Positions 38,944 to 47,396 of a stretch of 64,000 bases of DNA are shown in pieces. The stretch is from CAVZCK01 sp963773735 (GTDB taxonomy: Bacteria; Pseudomonadota; Alphaproteobacteria; Rhizobiales; Rhodomicrobiaceae). The DNA lies in contig CAVZCK010000034.1 of assembly GCA_963773735.1 (NCBI GenBank), positions 168,833-232,832 on the forward strand, given 5' to 3'. The position numbers were made by a program, and so were the translations under genes. Each line of letters begins with the position of its first letter. Positions within the stretch are counted from its first letter, which is position 1. Below the pieces are notes generated by a model. The model made no database searches, had not been told where the DNA came from, and saw only the letters and a program-made list of their open reading frames with translations.

Positions 38944-39767
38944 GCGCAGCGCCGTTCTATAGAAGGGCCGGCGCGGCGTTCTTCGCCGCGTATGTGGCTT
39001 CGATCGGCTTGGCGGATCACGCGTCGGCGCAAGCCTCCGATCTCGTCGTCCGCAGCGAGCTTCGCGTCTGTGCGGACCCGGCGAACATGCCCTTCTCCAA
39101 TCAGAAGGGCGAGGGTTTCGAGAACAAGCTTGCCGATCTGGTCGGACAGGCCCTGAAGATTCCGGTGAGCTATTTCTGGTTTCCGCAGGCCACCGGCTTC
39201 ATCCGCAAGACGCTCGGCGCCAAGATGTGCGACGTGGTGATGGGATATGCGCAGGGCGACGAACTTGTGCTGAACACCAATCACTACTATTCATCTGCCT
39301 ACGTCCTTGTGGTCCGCGCGGATGGTGATCTTACAGGCGTTGAAACGCTCGAAGATCCACGACTTAGAGACAAGAAAATCGGCGTCATCGCGGGGACGCC
39401 CCCTGCCACCAATCTCGCTGTCGCCGGCCTGATGCCCAATGTGCGTCCGTTCCAGCTGATGGTGGACCGGCGTTTTTTCTCGCCCGCCGAAGATATGGTC
39501 GCCGATATCGATAAAGGCGAACTCGACGCCGGCGTTCTCTGGGGGCCGATCGGCGGCTATTATGCGAAGCAGAGCAAGGTTCCGCTCAAGGTGATCCCGC
39601 TCGTCAAAGAGCAGCAGGGTCCGCGAATGACTTACCGCATCACCATGGGCGTACGCCAAAGTGACATCAACTGGAAGCGCCAGCTGAACGATGTGATCCG
39701 CCAACACCAAGGCGAGATCAACGCCATTCTGCAAAGCTACGGCGTGCCGCTGGTCGATTCGGATTGA
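38940..39767 (+). CDS. xoxJ: XoxJ, periplasmic solute-binding-like protein of the methanol dehydrogenase system
   Basis: A 275-residue SBP-3-like periplasmic protein (quinoprotein dehydrogenase-associated family). The signal peptide ends near DHASAQA; then ELRVCADPANMPFSNQKGEG, a family hallmark, and GFENKLADLVGQAL, CDVVMGYAQGDE, and ELDAGVLWGPIGGYYAK. It is thought to bind and help activate XoxF rather than import a solute. The start shares ATGA with the xoxG stop. It converges on the lut genes; the ~140 bases between hold a GC-rich partial dyad (cgtccccggg / cccggc). Confidence 0.93.
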   Translation: MSAAPFYRRAGAAFFAAYVASIGLADHASAQASDLVVRSELRVCADPANMPFSNQKGEGFENKLADLVGQALKIPVSYFWFPQATGFIRKTLGAKMCDVVMGYAQGDELVLNTNHYYSSAYVLVVRADGDLTGVETLEDPRLRDKKIGVIAGTPPATNLAVAGLMPNVRPFQLMVDRRFFSPAEDMVADIDKGELDAGVLWGPIGGYYAKQSKVPLKVIPLVKEQQGPRMTYRITMGVRQSDINWKRQLNDVIRQHQGEINAILQSYGVPLVDSD

Positions 39768-39908
39768 GCCGGCTGGCGTCCCCTTTGTATCGCTCCTCGC
39801 TCTGAGGTCGTCCCCGGGCGAGCGCAGCGAGACCCGGCAATGACGCATAGGGTGGCCGGGGTGACTCCCGTCCCGCTTCCGTCTCTTCCGATCGTGCTTT
39901 GGCCAGCG

Positions 39909-40565
39909 TCAGTTCTGGCTGACGAGCTGCGAGATATGCCGGCCGATCTGAAACAGCCTCTGCTCGAGGAGCACCGGCGTTTCGCAGACATAACGCAGCG
40001 ACTGCTGCCGCTCCTGGTAGATGCGGTCATCCCAGGTCAGTTGCTCGTCGAGATCGGCGCGCCGCTTCTGCGCCTCGGGTGATGGGGAAGGCTCCGAGGC
40101 GAGCTTGGCGCGCTCGATCGACTTATCCTTGATCGCATTTGCGAGCGCCGCCTGTTTGCGCGCATAGCGCTTGATGCCGGCCAAGATCTGGCTGCGTTCA
40201 ACATTGATGCGCTGCAGGACGCCGGTAAAGAGCGCGGTCAGGAGACGTGCGCGATCGTCCTTGAGGCCCGCCGCGAAGGCATCGATGGCCGCAATGGCCT
40301 CCTCTACCGTTTTGCGCCGCGAGCTGACTTCCGAAACCTTAGGCGCAACCAGCGGGTCGGCGGACCAGCTCTGATCGTCAGGATCGAGCGGGCCGCCGGC
40401 CCAGACCATGCCGGCCGATATTTGCGGAATCTCGCGCTGGATGCACGGCCAATCGGGATCGTTGCCGGCGGGCGGCGCCGCCGCGGCAAGCGTCGGGGAG
40501 AAGGCGATCAGGAGGGCGATGGTCGCAATACGCAAGGTCGGTCTGGTCCTTCTTATGCCGGTCAC
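39909..40565 (-). CDS. Exported protein of the Lut/PQQ-associated cluster
   Basis: A ~218-residue secreted protein: signal peptide LRIATIALLIAFSPTLAAAA, a DPDWPCIQREIPQISAGMVW stretch with GGPLDP, then a long alpha-helical region rich in Arg, Lys and Glu. This DWPCxQ-type N-terminus recurs next to the PQQ-associated beta-propeller in methylotroph lut clusters. The start is GTG at 40565, 9 bases after the beta-propeller stop; the frame open to 40601 overlaps that gene and is not needed. Function unknown; inferred to take part in periplasmic lanthanide handling. Confidence 0.75.
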   Translation of the reverse strand: MTGIRRTRPTLRIATIALLIAFSPTLAAAAPPAGNDPDWPCIQREIPQISAGMVWAGGPLDPDDQSWSADPLVAPKVSEVSSRRKTVEEAIAAIDAFAAGLKDDRARLLTALFTGVLQRINVERSQILAGIKRYARKQAALANAIKDKSIERAKLASEPSPSPEAQKRRADLDEQLTWDDRIYQERQQSLRYVCETPVLLEQRLFQIGRHISQLVSQN

Positions 40566-40573
40566 CGCGACGC

Positions 40574-41569
40574 CTATTGAGGCGATATCACCACACCCCA
40601 AGGCTGCTGGCCGACCGTGATCGATTTGATCACATCCTGGGCTGCGACGTCGATGATCGAGACGTCATTCGAATTGCCATTGGTCGTAATCAGATATTTC
40701 TCGTCCGGTGTGAAAGCCATGTGCCAGACACGCTGGCCGACCAGCAGATATTTCATCACCTCGAAGGTCTTCGCGTCGATCACGGCCACATGATTGGCGG
40801 GGCCGAGCGCGACGAAGGCGTATTTGTCATCCTTGGTGACGGAGATTCCGACCGGCTGGATTGCCTCGGCCTGCACGCCAGGAATTTTGAAGCCGATCTT
40901 CTTGACGACCATATGCTTGACCGGGTCGATGACGCTCACCGTGCCGCCGACTTCCGATGACACCCAAAGCTGCTTGCCGTCGGCGCTGAATTCGGCAAAA
41001 CGCGGCCGGGCGTCCACCAGGACATTGCCGACGATCTCGCGCGTTTTCGTGTCGACGAAATGCGCCATATTGGTGGTTTCGGAGGTGTTGACCAGGATGC
41101 TGCCATCCGGGCTGATGCCCATCCCTTCCGGCTCGACGCCGACCGGGATCTCTGCGAGCACCTTGTTTGTCTGGATGTCCACCACGGTGACGAGATTGCT
41201 GTTCTCATTGGCGATATAGAGCGGATTGCCGGACGGGTGCAGGATGAACAACTCGGGGTCCTCGCCAGACGGCAAGGTCTTGACGAGCTTGCCGGTTTTG
41301 GCGTCGATCACCTGGACCGTGTCGTCGTCGCTGGCGCAGAGCAAGATGTCTTTGCCGTCCTTGGTCAGGGTGATGCCGCGCGGTCGCCGGCCGACATGGA
41401 AGGTCTTCACGACCTCAAGCTTGTCGGTGTCGAGCACCGAAATCGTATTGTCCTTTTCATTGGAGATATAGGCCAGGAAGGCGTGGGCTGCGCCGGTCGG
41501 CAAGAGCGATGTCAGCCCCGCGACAACAGCCGCGCAGCAGAGGCATCTCGGCGAAACCGTCACGATCAT
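40574..41569 (-). CDS. PQQ/Lut-associated YVTN-type beta-propeller protein
   Basis: A 331-residue periplasmic propeller. The signal peptide (MIVTVSPRCLCCAAVVAGLT, cleavage near AHA) is followed by seven ~40-residue YVTN repeats such as ISNEKDNTISVLDTDKL, VGRRPRGITLTKDGK and VGVEPEGMGISPDG. It belongs to the family named as PQQ-dependent catabolism-associated beta-propeller and matches a component of the lanthanide uptake (lut) cluster. Between the lutA-like and exported-protein genes, all on the minus strand, 31 bases after lutA: one operon. Confidence 0.88.
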   Translation of the reverse strand: MIVTVSPRCLCCAAVVAGLTSLLPTGAAHAFLAYISNEKDNTISVLDTDKLEVVKTFHVGRRPRGITLTKDGKDILLCASDDDTVQVIDAKTGKLVKTLPSGEDPELFILHPSGNPLYIANENSNLVTVVDIQTNKVLAEIPVGVEPEGMGISPDGSILVNTSETTNMAHFVDTKTREIVGNVLVDARPRFAEFSADGKQLWVSSEVGGTVSVIDPVKHMVVKKIGFKIPGVQAEAIQPVGISVTKDDKYAFVALGPANHVAVIDAKTFEVMKYLLVGQRVWHMAFTPDEKYLITTNGNSNDVSIIDVAAQDVIKSITVGQQPWGVVISPQ

Positions 41570-41600
41570 CCTTCCAGCCTCCTCCAGTGCCTCTTCCCGG

Positions 41601-42836
41601 TTAGCGCAATTTGCATTTGCTCTCGGGCTCGTCGATGCCGAGCGTGTCCACCTCGGTGCGCTGATGCAGAAATCCGGGCTGGGGCGACCAGGACACCGGC
41701 AATTCTGTCGTCGCCACCACGATCGGCTGGCGAAGCTGCTGGTCCCAATTCCGCAAGCTGACCTTCTGGCCCTTGAATGCGGCGACGCTGAAATCGGCCC
41801 CTAGCAGATAGTCGTGAATGGCTGCGAAGGTGCCGGAATTGGTCCGCGTTGCCGCTTCGCCGATTGCGCGCACGCCGACCCAGCCGTGATAGTCGAGCGG
41901 CGTCATCATCCGGTTGGCAAGTGCGAAAAAGCGGTTCTGGAATTGCGTGGCGCCCCATTGCTCGACGGCCGGATGCCAGCTCATCGGCATCAGCCCCGAC
42001 GTGCCGGCGACCGGGCGCGGCGACCAGGTGCGGAACGGCAGATAGGGCCCAAAAATCTCGCTCTCATCCGCCACGACCAGCACGTCATAATCGCTTGAGA
42101 CTTGCGTGAACACCGCCATCTGCTGCTGCACCAGCGCGCTGCCGGTATCGGTGCGGTTCGTCGTGTCGGTGACCGTATAGTTCTTCTCGGCGACGATGCG
42201 TCCGCCGAATTTCTTTGCGGAATTGCGGATCGCCTCGGCAAAGGCCTTGTCGCGTGCGTTCGCGCCCGACACCAGGAACCAGCGGCTCCATCTTTTCCAG
42301 ACCAGGAACTGTGCGAGCGCGTCGGCAAGCATGGCGCGGCTCGGCACGATATGGACGACATTCGCCCGGCAGTCCTCCTGGCGAAGCCGGGTGTCCTCCG
42401 CGCTCAGATTGAACAGCAGCATCGGCTTGCCACGCGCCGCATCGGCAAGGGCGAGCAGCGTCTCGGCGCCAGCATCGACCAGCACGAGGCCGATCCCGTC
42501 AGCGGCGATTTTTTCGATCATCGCGGCCGCGTCGCCGGATTTCGGCAGATCGTAGCGCGCCAGCGAGAAAGATTGCTTGGTGAAACGTCCGGTGGTGTTG
42601 TTGTCCTTGATCGCAAGCTCAGCGCCGCGAATTCCGGCATCTTCCGGCACTAGGTCGAGGCGGGAAATCGGCGTCGGGCGGTCCTGCTCTGCCTTGATGA
42701 TGGCAATGGCGATTTGCGTGGTACCGGCCGCATTCTGAGGGACGCCTTGCGCCGCCGCCCCGCCGGCCGCAACCATCACGGATACGCAAATGATGATAGA
42801 GGCAAGCCAGCCTCGCTTTGACCGAAGGTCAAACAA
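41601..42836 (-). CDS. lutA: Periplasmic binding protein LutA-like (PQQ-dehydrogenase-associated ABC system)
   Basis: A 411-residue type-1 periplasmic binding protein. The signal peptide (SIIICVSVMVAAGGAAAQG) is followed by DAGIRGAELAIKDNNTTGRF and GIGLVLVDAGAETLLAL, as in branched-chain amino-acid binding proteins, but the family is the one tied to PQQ-alcohol dehydrogenase gene sets and to lanthanide uptake. The mature protein has two lone cysteines (EDCRAN and a C-terminal SKCKLR). First gene of the minus-strand lut operon; its ABC-2 partners are likely the pair at 47397-48925. The transported species is inferred from methylotroph lut clusters. Confidence 0.87.
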   Translation of the reverse strand: MFDLRSKRGWLASIIICVSVMVAAGGAAAQGVPQNAAGTTQIAIAIIKAEQDRPTPISRLDLVPEDAGIRGAELAIKDNNTTGRFTKQSFSLARYDLPKSGDAAAMIEKIAADGIGLVLVDAGAETLLALADAARGKPMLLFNLSAEDTRLRQEDCRANVVHIVPSRAMLADALAQFLVWKRWSRWFLVSGANARDKAFAEAIRNSAKKFGGRIVAEKNYTVTDTTNRTDTGSALVQQQMAVFTQVSSDYDVLVVADESEIFGPYLPFRTWSPRPVAGTSGLMPMSWHPAVEQWGATQFQNRFFALANRMMTPLDYHGWVGVRAIGEAATRTNSGTFAAIHDYLLGADFSVAAFKGQKVSLRNWDQQLRQPIVVATTELPVSWSPQPGFLHQRTEVDTLGIDEPESKCKLR

Positions 42837-43092
42837 CCGGAACGTCTCCCAACACGGCTGCGAGCTGTTTGGCTAGGCTCGCGCGTACGCTGCGCTCGGC
42901 TACCTTGCGCAAAGCGCGCGTGAGCCGTGATGCCGTTGCTTTTCAACGTAACTTTTAGCCCAAACCGGGGACAGGCCAAACCCCGATTGTTCCGGTCAAA
43001 AGACTATTGCCCTGGTCAGCGTGACGGCGCCGATACAGTCTCAACGAGCGCGGATATTGTGATCCTGACCCTGCATTCGGAGAGCTTTGTGG

Positions 43093-43626
43093 ATGACGCG
43101 GGCCGCGGCAACGCTCTGGGCGATCGTCTGTTTCTGCTTGACGGCTTCATCGCCGCCAGCCGTGGCGGTGCCGACCAACGTCGATCCCACTCCGCCGAGC
43201 GTTGCCGTCCTCAATTTCGAGCTCATCGATACGAGCCTGGAGGGCGCAAGCCGCGGCGTCGATCCGTCGGAGACCGCGCGGCTCACCCTGATCAGCGATC
43301 TCCTGCGCGAACTGCTGAACAAGTCGAGCCGATATAAGGTTCTCGATCTTAGGCCCGCCGCAGCGAAGATTGCCGATGCCGGGCTGATCGATGGCTGCAA
43401 TGGCTGCGACATCAGCATCGCCCGCTCACTCGGCGCTGATCGTGTCATGACCGGCACAATCCGGAAGATCAGCACGCTTATCCTCATCATCACCATCTTC
43501 GAGCGCGATGTGATGACCGGCCGGACACTGCAAGTTGCGACCGCGCAGATTCGCGGCGACACCAATGAATCCTGGACGCGCGGCGTCGCCTGGCTGGTGC
43601 GCAATCGGCTGCTCGCGCAACAATAA
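43093..43626 (+). CDS. Periplasmic DUF2380-family protein
   Basis: A 177-residue exported protein. The signal peptide is ATLWAIVCFCLTASSPPAVA; the mature part has PPSVAVLNFELIDTSLEG and GADRVMTGTIRKISTLILII, typical of DUF2380-type proteins related to the alpha/beta fold of GNA1162/TolB N-domains. It recurs in PQQ/Lut neighbourhoods. ATG at 43093 is chosen over the TTG at 43087. It is divergent from lutA and 26 bases before an ABC binding-protein gene, so probably in that operon. No known activity. Confidence 0.75.
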   Translation: MTRAAATLWAIVCFCLTASSPPAVAVPTNVDPTPPSVAVLNFELIDTSLEGASRGVDPSETARLTLISDLLRELLNKSSRYKVLDLRPAAAKIADAGLIDGCNGCDISIARSLGADRVMTGTIRKISTLILIITIFERDVMTGRTLQVATAQIRGDTNESWTRGVAWLVRNRLLAQQ

Positions 43627-43652
43627 AGAAAACCCCGCTTTGGGAGGAAGGC

Positions 43653-44918
43653 ATGACCGCAAAGCTTGGCTTCCTGGCTTTCCGGCTAAGCAGGCTGCTA
43701 TTGCGAGGCCAACGGATTCCAACGTCGCGCGATCTGAATGTGCGGCCTCACCCTCACCCGGCGCCTCGCGCCGCCCTCTCCCATCAAGGGCGGGGGCAGA
43801 AAAAGCAAGACGCCGCGACTTTGCCCCCTCTCCAAGGCGAACGCTTGTCGTTCGCCGTAAAGGCTCACGACCCGGGAGCGGGCTCCCGCCGAAGGCGGAG
43901 GGGTGAGGGCGATGGGCGGCTATTCGTCAAAGGGCTGAGGAACGCTTGCTTAGCTCTGGCGGCATGGCTGGCGGCGCTGGCCGGCTTGCCGTGCACCGCG
44001 ACGGCGCAGGCGCCGATGCCGGTCTTCAAGGTCGCGGCGTTGAAATTCGGCACGGTGACCTGGGAGCTGAATACGATTGCCTTTCACAGGCTCGACGCGA
44101 AATACGGCTTCAAGCTCGAGGTCGACGACGTCGCGGGCGAGGCGGCCGCTCAGATCGCTTTTCAGGGCGGGGTGGCGGACGCCATGGTGTCGGACTGGAT
44201 CTGGGTGGCGCGTCAGCGCGCGTCCGGCAAGGACTACACCTTCATCCCCTATTCCAAGGCCGTCGGCGGGCTGCTCGTCCCGGCAAACTCGCCTGCGAAA
44301 ACACTTGCCGATCTGAAGGGGGGCACGATCGGCGTGGCGGGCGGCCCGCTCGACAAGAGCTGGCTGCTGCTCCAGGCGCTGGCGAAGAAGCGCTACGCTC
44401 TTGATCTTGCGAGGGAGACGGAGGTGGTTTTCGCGGCGCCGCCCCTGATCTACAAAAAGGCACTGCAAGGCGAAATGGCAGGTGCCATCAATTTCTGGCA
44501 TTTCGCGGCTAAAATGGAAGCGGCCGGAATGCGCCGGCTGATCTCGGTCGCCGAGGCCGCGCGTGATCTCGGTCTCGATCCGGACACGCCTCTGCTCGGC
44601 TATGTCGTTAAGGGCGAACTTGCTCACGCACAGCCGAAGCTCGTTGCCGGTTTCGCCGCAGCCTCGCGCGAGGCAAAGCAGATCCTGAGCCATGACGATG
44701 CCGAGTGGGAGCGGCTGCGCCCAATCTTGAACGCGGCGAACGATGCGGAATTCGCAGCGCTGAAAGCGGGCTTCCGCGAAGGCATACCTTCGCGGGCCCC
44801 GATTGACGAAGGTGCCGCAAGCCGGCTTCTGGCGCTGATGGCCGAGCTGGGCGGCGAGGCCCTGGTCGGCGGCGCGACCACTTTGCCGGCAGGCGTATTC
44901 TATCGTGCGGGCAGCTGA
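43653..44918 (+). CDS. NitT/TauT-type ABC periplasmic binding protein with repeat-split N-terminus
   Basis: A NMT1/SsuA-like binding protein. The mature part starts FKVAALKFGTVTWELNTI and has AFQGGVADAMVSDWIW and KTLADLKGGTIGVAGGPLDK. The ATG at 43653 has an excellent GGGAGGAAGG site, but codons ~32-86 are encoded by a ~164-bp repeat (43746-43909), after which the signal peptide LRNACLALAAWLAALAGLP appears. No ATG, GTG or TTG lies in frame between the repeat and the signal peptide. So the export signal is buried ~100 residues in, and secretion may be impaired. The permease gene overlaps its end by 14 bases. Confidence 0.8.
   Translation: MTAKLGFLAFRLSRLLLRGQRIPTSRDLNVRPHPHPAPRAALSHQGRGQKKQDAATLPPLQGERLSFAVKAHDPGAGSRRRRRGEGDGRLFVKGLRNACLALAAWLAALAGLPCTATAQAPMPVFKVAALKFGTVTWELNTIAFHRLDAKYGFKLEVDDVAGEAAAQIAFQGGVADAMVSDWIWVARQRASGKDYTFIPYSKAVGGLLVPANSPAKTLADLKGGTIGVAGGPLDKSWLLLQALAKKRYALDLARETEVVFAAPPLIYKKALQGEMAGAINFWHFAAKMEAAGMRRLISVAEAARDLGLDPDTPLLGYVVKGELAHAQPKLVAGFAAASREAKQILSHDDAEWERLRPILNAANDAEFAALKAGFREGIPSRAPIDEGAASRLLALMAELGGEALVGGATTLPAGVFYRAGS
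43746..43909. repeat. GC-rich intergenic-type repeat inserted in a coding region
   Basis: The ends are inverted (CCTCACCCTCACCC at the left, GGGGTGAGGG at the right), with internal dyads (CGAACGCTTGTCGTTCG, CCCGGGAGCGGGCTCCCG). This CCTCACCC...GGGTGAGG type is common between genes in Rhizobiales. Here it lies inside the 5' part of the ABC binding-protein gene and is open in that frame. Confidence 0.7.
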
Positions 44919-45666
44919 GGTGGGGCGCCGGCAGACCGCGTTTCTCTCGCTGGGCGCGTTGGCGCTCGTCTGGTGGCTGGCTGCAATCGTCGTCCGCGAC
45001 GCCACGCTGCTGCCCGATCCGCTGACGGTCACACGGCTGATCTGGCACGAAGCGGCTTCTGGGTCGCTCGCCTACCATCTCACCGCAACCCTCGCACGGG
45101 TCGTTGCATCCTTCGTCCTTGCGATGACGATCGGCGTGGGCCTGGGTCTTGCCATGGGACGCAGCGAGCACGCCGACCGCTGGCTCGACCCCTGGCTGAT
45201 CGTCTTTCTCAACATGCCGGCGCTGGTCATCATCGTCCTCTGCTATCTCTGGATCGGCCTGACCGAAGCCGCCGCGATCGCCGCGGTTGCCATCAACAAA
45301 GTCCCGATGGCTGCGGCCATGATCCGCGAAGGCGCGCGCACCCTTGATCCCGAGTTGGACGCGATGGCGAAAATCTACCGCATGAGCGCCTGGGCGCGCT
45401 TCCGCCATGTCCATCTGCCGCAACTGGCGCCGCATATCGCGGCGGCGGCGCGGGCCGGCGTGGCGCTGATCTGGAAAATCGTGCTCGTCGTCGAATTCCT
45501 CGGCCGGCCGAACGGCATAGGCTTCCAGATTCATCTCTATTTTCAGCTTTTCGATGTGGGTATGGTGCTGGCCTATGCGCTCTCTTTCGTCGTCGTCATG
45601 CTGGCGATCGAGACCTGGGTGCTCCAACCCTGGGAGCGCAGCGCGAGCCGGTGGCGAACAGCATGA
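44905..45666 (+). CDS. NitT/TauT-type ABC transporter permease
   Basis: A 253-residue inner-membrane permease with about six helices and the EAA loop EGARTLDPELDAMAKIYRMS / FRHVHLPQLAPHIAAAARAG that docks the ATPase. It resembles SsuC/TauC. The GTG start overlaps the binding-protein gene by 14 bases and the stop overlaps the ATPase start (ATGA), so the three are translationally coupled. The substrate is unknown; the position inside the lut/xox cluster suggests a cofactor, metal complex or metallophore. Confidence 0.88.
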   Translation: MRAAEVGRRQTAFLSLGALALVWWLAAIVVRDATLLPDPLTVTRLIWHEAASGSLAYHLTATLARVVASFVLAMTIGVGLGLAMGRSEHADRWLDPWLIVFLNMPALVIIVLCYLWIGLTEAAAIAAVAINKVPMAAAMIREGARTLDPELDAMAKIYRMSAWARFRHVHLPQLAPHIAAAARAGVALIWKIVLVVEFLGRPNGIGFQIHLYFQLFDVGMVLAYALSFVVVMLAIETWVLQPWERSASRWRTA

Positions 45667-46337
45667 TTTCGGTCGACATCCGTCGCATGGCTTTCGGCGA
45701 GACGGAAATTCTGCACGATATCCGCTTCACGATGGCGCCGGAGGAAAGGCTTGCGATCCTCGGCCCTTCGGGGATCGGCAAGACCACGCTTCTGCGCATC
45801 ATTGCCGGCCTGATCGATGATTTCGACGGTGAAATCATCGGCGCGGGCAGCATGGCCGTTGTGTTTCAGGAACCGACGCTGCTGCCATGGCGCAGTGCCC
45901 TCGAAAATCTGACCATAACCACTGGCATCAGCCCAGACGAGGCGCGAGACGGCCTTGCCGAGGTTGGCCTCGCCGACAAGGCCAGGCATTTTCCCGGCCA
46001 GCTTTCGCTCGGCCAGCAACGGCGCTTGGCGCTGGTGCGGGCCTTCGCCGCCAAGCCGCGCCTCTTATTGCTCGACGAGCCTTTTGCGTCTCTCGATGAA
46101 GCGACGGCCGCCTCCATGATCGCACTGACCTCGCGAATGCTGGCCGGCCGGCGAATCACCTGCCTGCTGGTCACGCACGCCGCCGAAGAAGCCGTCGCGC
46201 TCACAAACCGTGCCTTGCTGATGGCCGGCCGCCCGGCCATGATCGTCGGCGAGTACCGGATTGAAGAGCTTCCCGGAAAGTTGGATGCGGATCATGCGCA
46301 ACGGCTGCGTAAGGCGCTGGCCAAGGTCGCGGGCTAA
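45663..46337 (+). CDS. NitT/TauT-type ABC transporter ATP-binding protein
   Basis: A 224-residue ATPase: Walker A GPSGIGKTT, Q-loop VVFQEPTLLPW, signature LSLGQQRRLALVRA (LSGGQ variant with Leu for Gly), Walker B LLLLDEPFAS, H-loop VTHAAEEA. ATG at 45663 overlaps the permease stop; a GTG at 45651 is also possible. Last gene of the three-gene importer nested in the lut region. Confidence 0.9.
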   Translation: MISVDIRRMAFGETEILHDIRFTMAPEERLAILGPSGIGKTTLLRIIAGLIDDFDGEIIGAGSMAVVFQEPTLLPWRSALENLTITTGISPDEARDGLAEVGLADKARHFPGQLSLGQQRRLALVRAFAAKPRLLLLDEPFASLDEATAASMIALTSRMLAGRRITCLLVTHAAEEAVALTNRALLMAGRPAMIVGEYRIEELPGKLDADHAQRLRKALAKVAG

Positions 46338-46532
46338 GCTGAATGACCCCGTCTCGATGTCGAGCGGCGGACAGGGCTTTCACCGTATCATCGTCGCTGC
46401 GAAGCAGGGTCTCCGGCTTTCGAAAACAGAGCGAGCGAGTGCCGGGAGCTCTCCGTGCATACGGCTGATGCGTTGCGGGCCGCAAGCGAACGCAATATCC
46501 TGAGACCGGATTCTCTGGGGCTGGGGCCTAAC

Positions 46533-47369
46533 ATGAAAAAGTGTGTGCGTGCATTGATGCGGCTCGTGGTCGGTATCGGACTCTCGATCACGGCGTTCAC
46601 AACAACGATTGCTGGCGGCAATGCCGAAACCGCGGACGGCAAACCGGCCCTTGTTGACTTCCACAGCGGCGAGCTGGACCTCAAGGGTTTCCTTTGGAAG
46701 CCGGCGGGAGACGGCCCGTTTCCGGCAATTCTCTGGAATCACGGTAGCGAGAAGCGACCGGGGGCCGCTGATCCGGTTGCTCAGTTTTTCGTGGCTCGCG
46801 GTTATGTATTCTTTGTGCCCCACCGGCGTGGCCAAGGACGGTCGCCAGGTCCCTACATCATGGATCAATTGAAAACGGCGCGCTCGGCTGGCGAACGCAG
46901 TCGCATGCTCGTCAAATTGCACGAAACGCAGTTCCGGGACCAGCTGGCGGCTCTTACCTATCTCAAGGGCCGCCCTTTCGTGGATCAACAGCGGTTGGCC
47001 GTGATGGGATTTTCCTTCGGCGGCATTCAAACCATGTTGGCGGTCGAGCGAGGAGCCGGGTATCGCGTTGCCGTGAATTGTTCGGGTGCCGCCGAAACCT
47101 GGGAGCATGCCCCGGACTTGCGGCGCCGATTGAGCGCTGCTGCGCGCAACGCCACGATGCCTGTCTTCTTCTTGCAAGCCAGGAACGACTATGACTTGGC
47201 GCCGAACCGCATCCTGAGCGAACAGGTGAAAGCAAGCGGCAAGCCTACCGAGTTGAAAGTGTACCCGGCGTTCGGCGCCGGCGCTCAGGGAGGTCACAGT
47301 TTTTGCATGAAAGGCGTGTCCGTCTGGGGACCGGATGTCACCCGCTTTATCGAGGCTTACTCGAAGTAG
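46533..47369 (+). CDS. Secreted alpha/beta hydrolase (dienelactone hydrolase-like)
   Basis: A 278-residue hydrolase with an N-terminal signal peptide (LVVGIGLSITAFTTTIAGG). It has the oxyanion-side ILWNHGSE, the nucleophile elbow GFSFGGIQ, an Asp in ARNDYDLAP and the catalytic His in GGHSFC. It resembles dienelactone-hydrolase or prolyl-oligopeptidase-like esterases that act in the periplasm. The ATG at 46533 places the signal peptide correctly. It faces the lutEF-like pair, converging with 27 bases between the genes. Substrate unknown. Confidence 0.8.
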   Translation: MKKCVRALMRLVVGIGLSITAFTTTIAGGNAETADGKPALVDFHSGELDLKGFLWKPAGDGPFPAILWNHGSEKRPGAADPVAQFFVARGYVFFVPHRRGQGRSPGPYIMDQLKTARSAGERSRMLVKLHETQFRDQLAALTYLKGRPFVDQQRLAVMGFSFGGIQTMLAVERGAGYRVAVNCSGAAETWEHAPDLRRRLSAAARNATMPVFFLQARNDYDLAPNRILSEQVKASGKPTELKVYPAFGAGAQGGHSFCMKGVSVWGPDVTRFIEAYSK

Positions 47370-47396
47370 CTTTCTCGAAGAGGGACGCAAGCCGGC

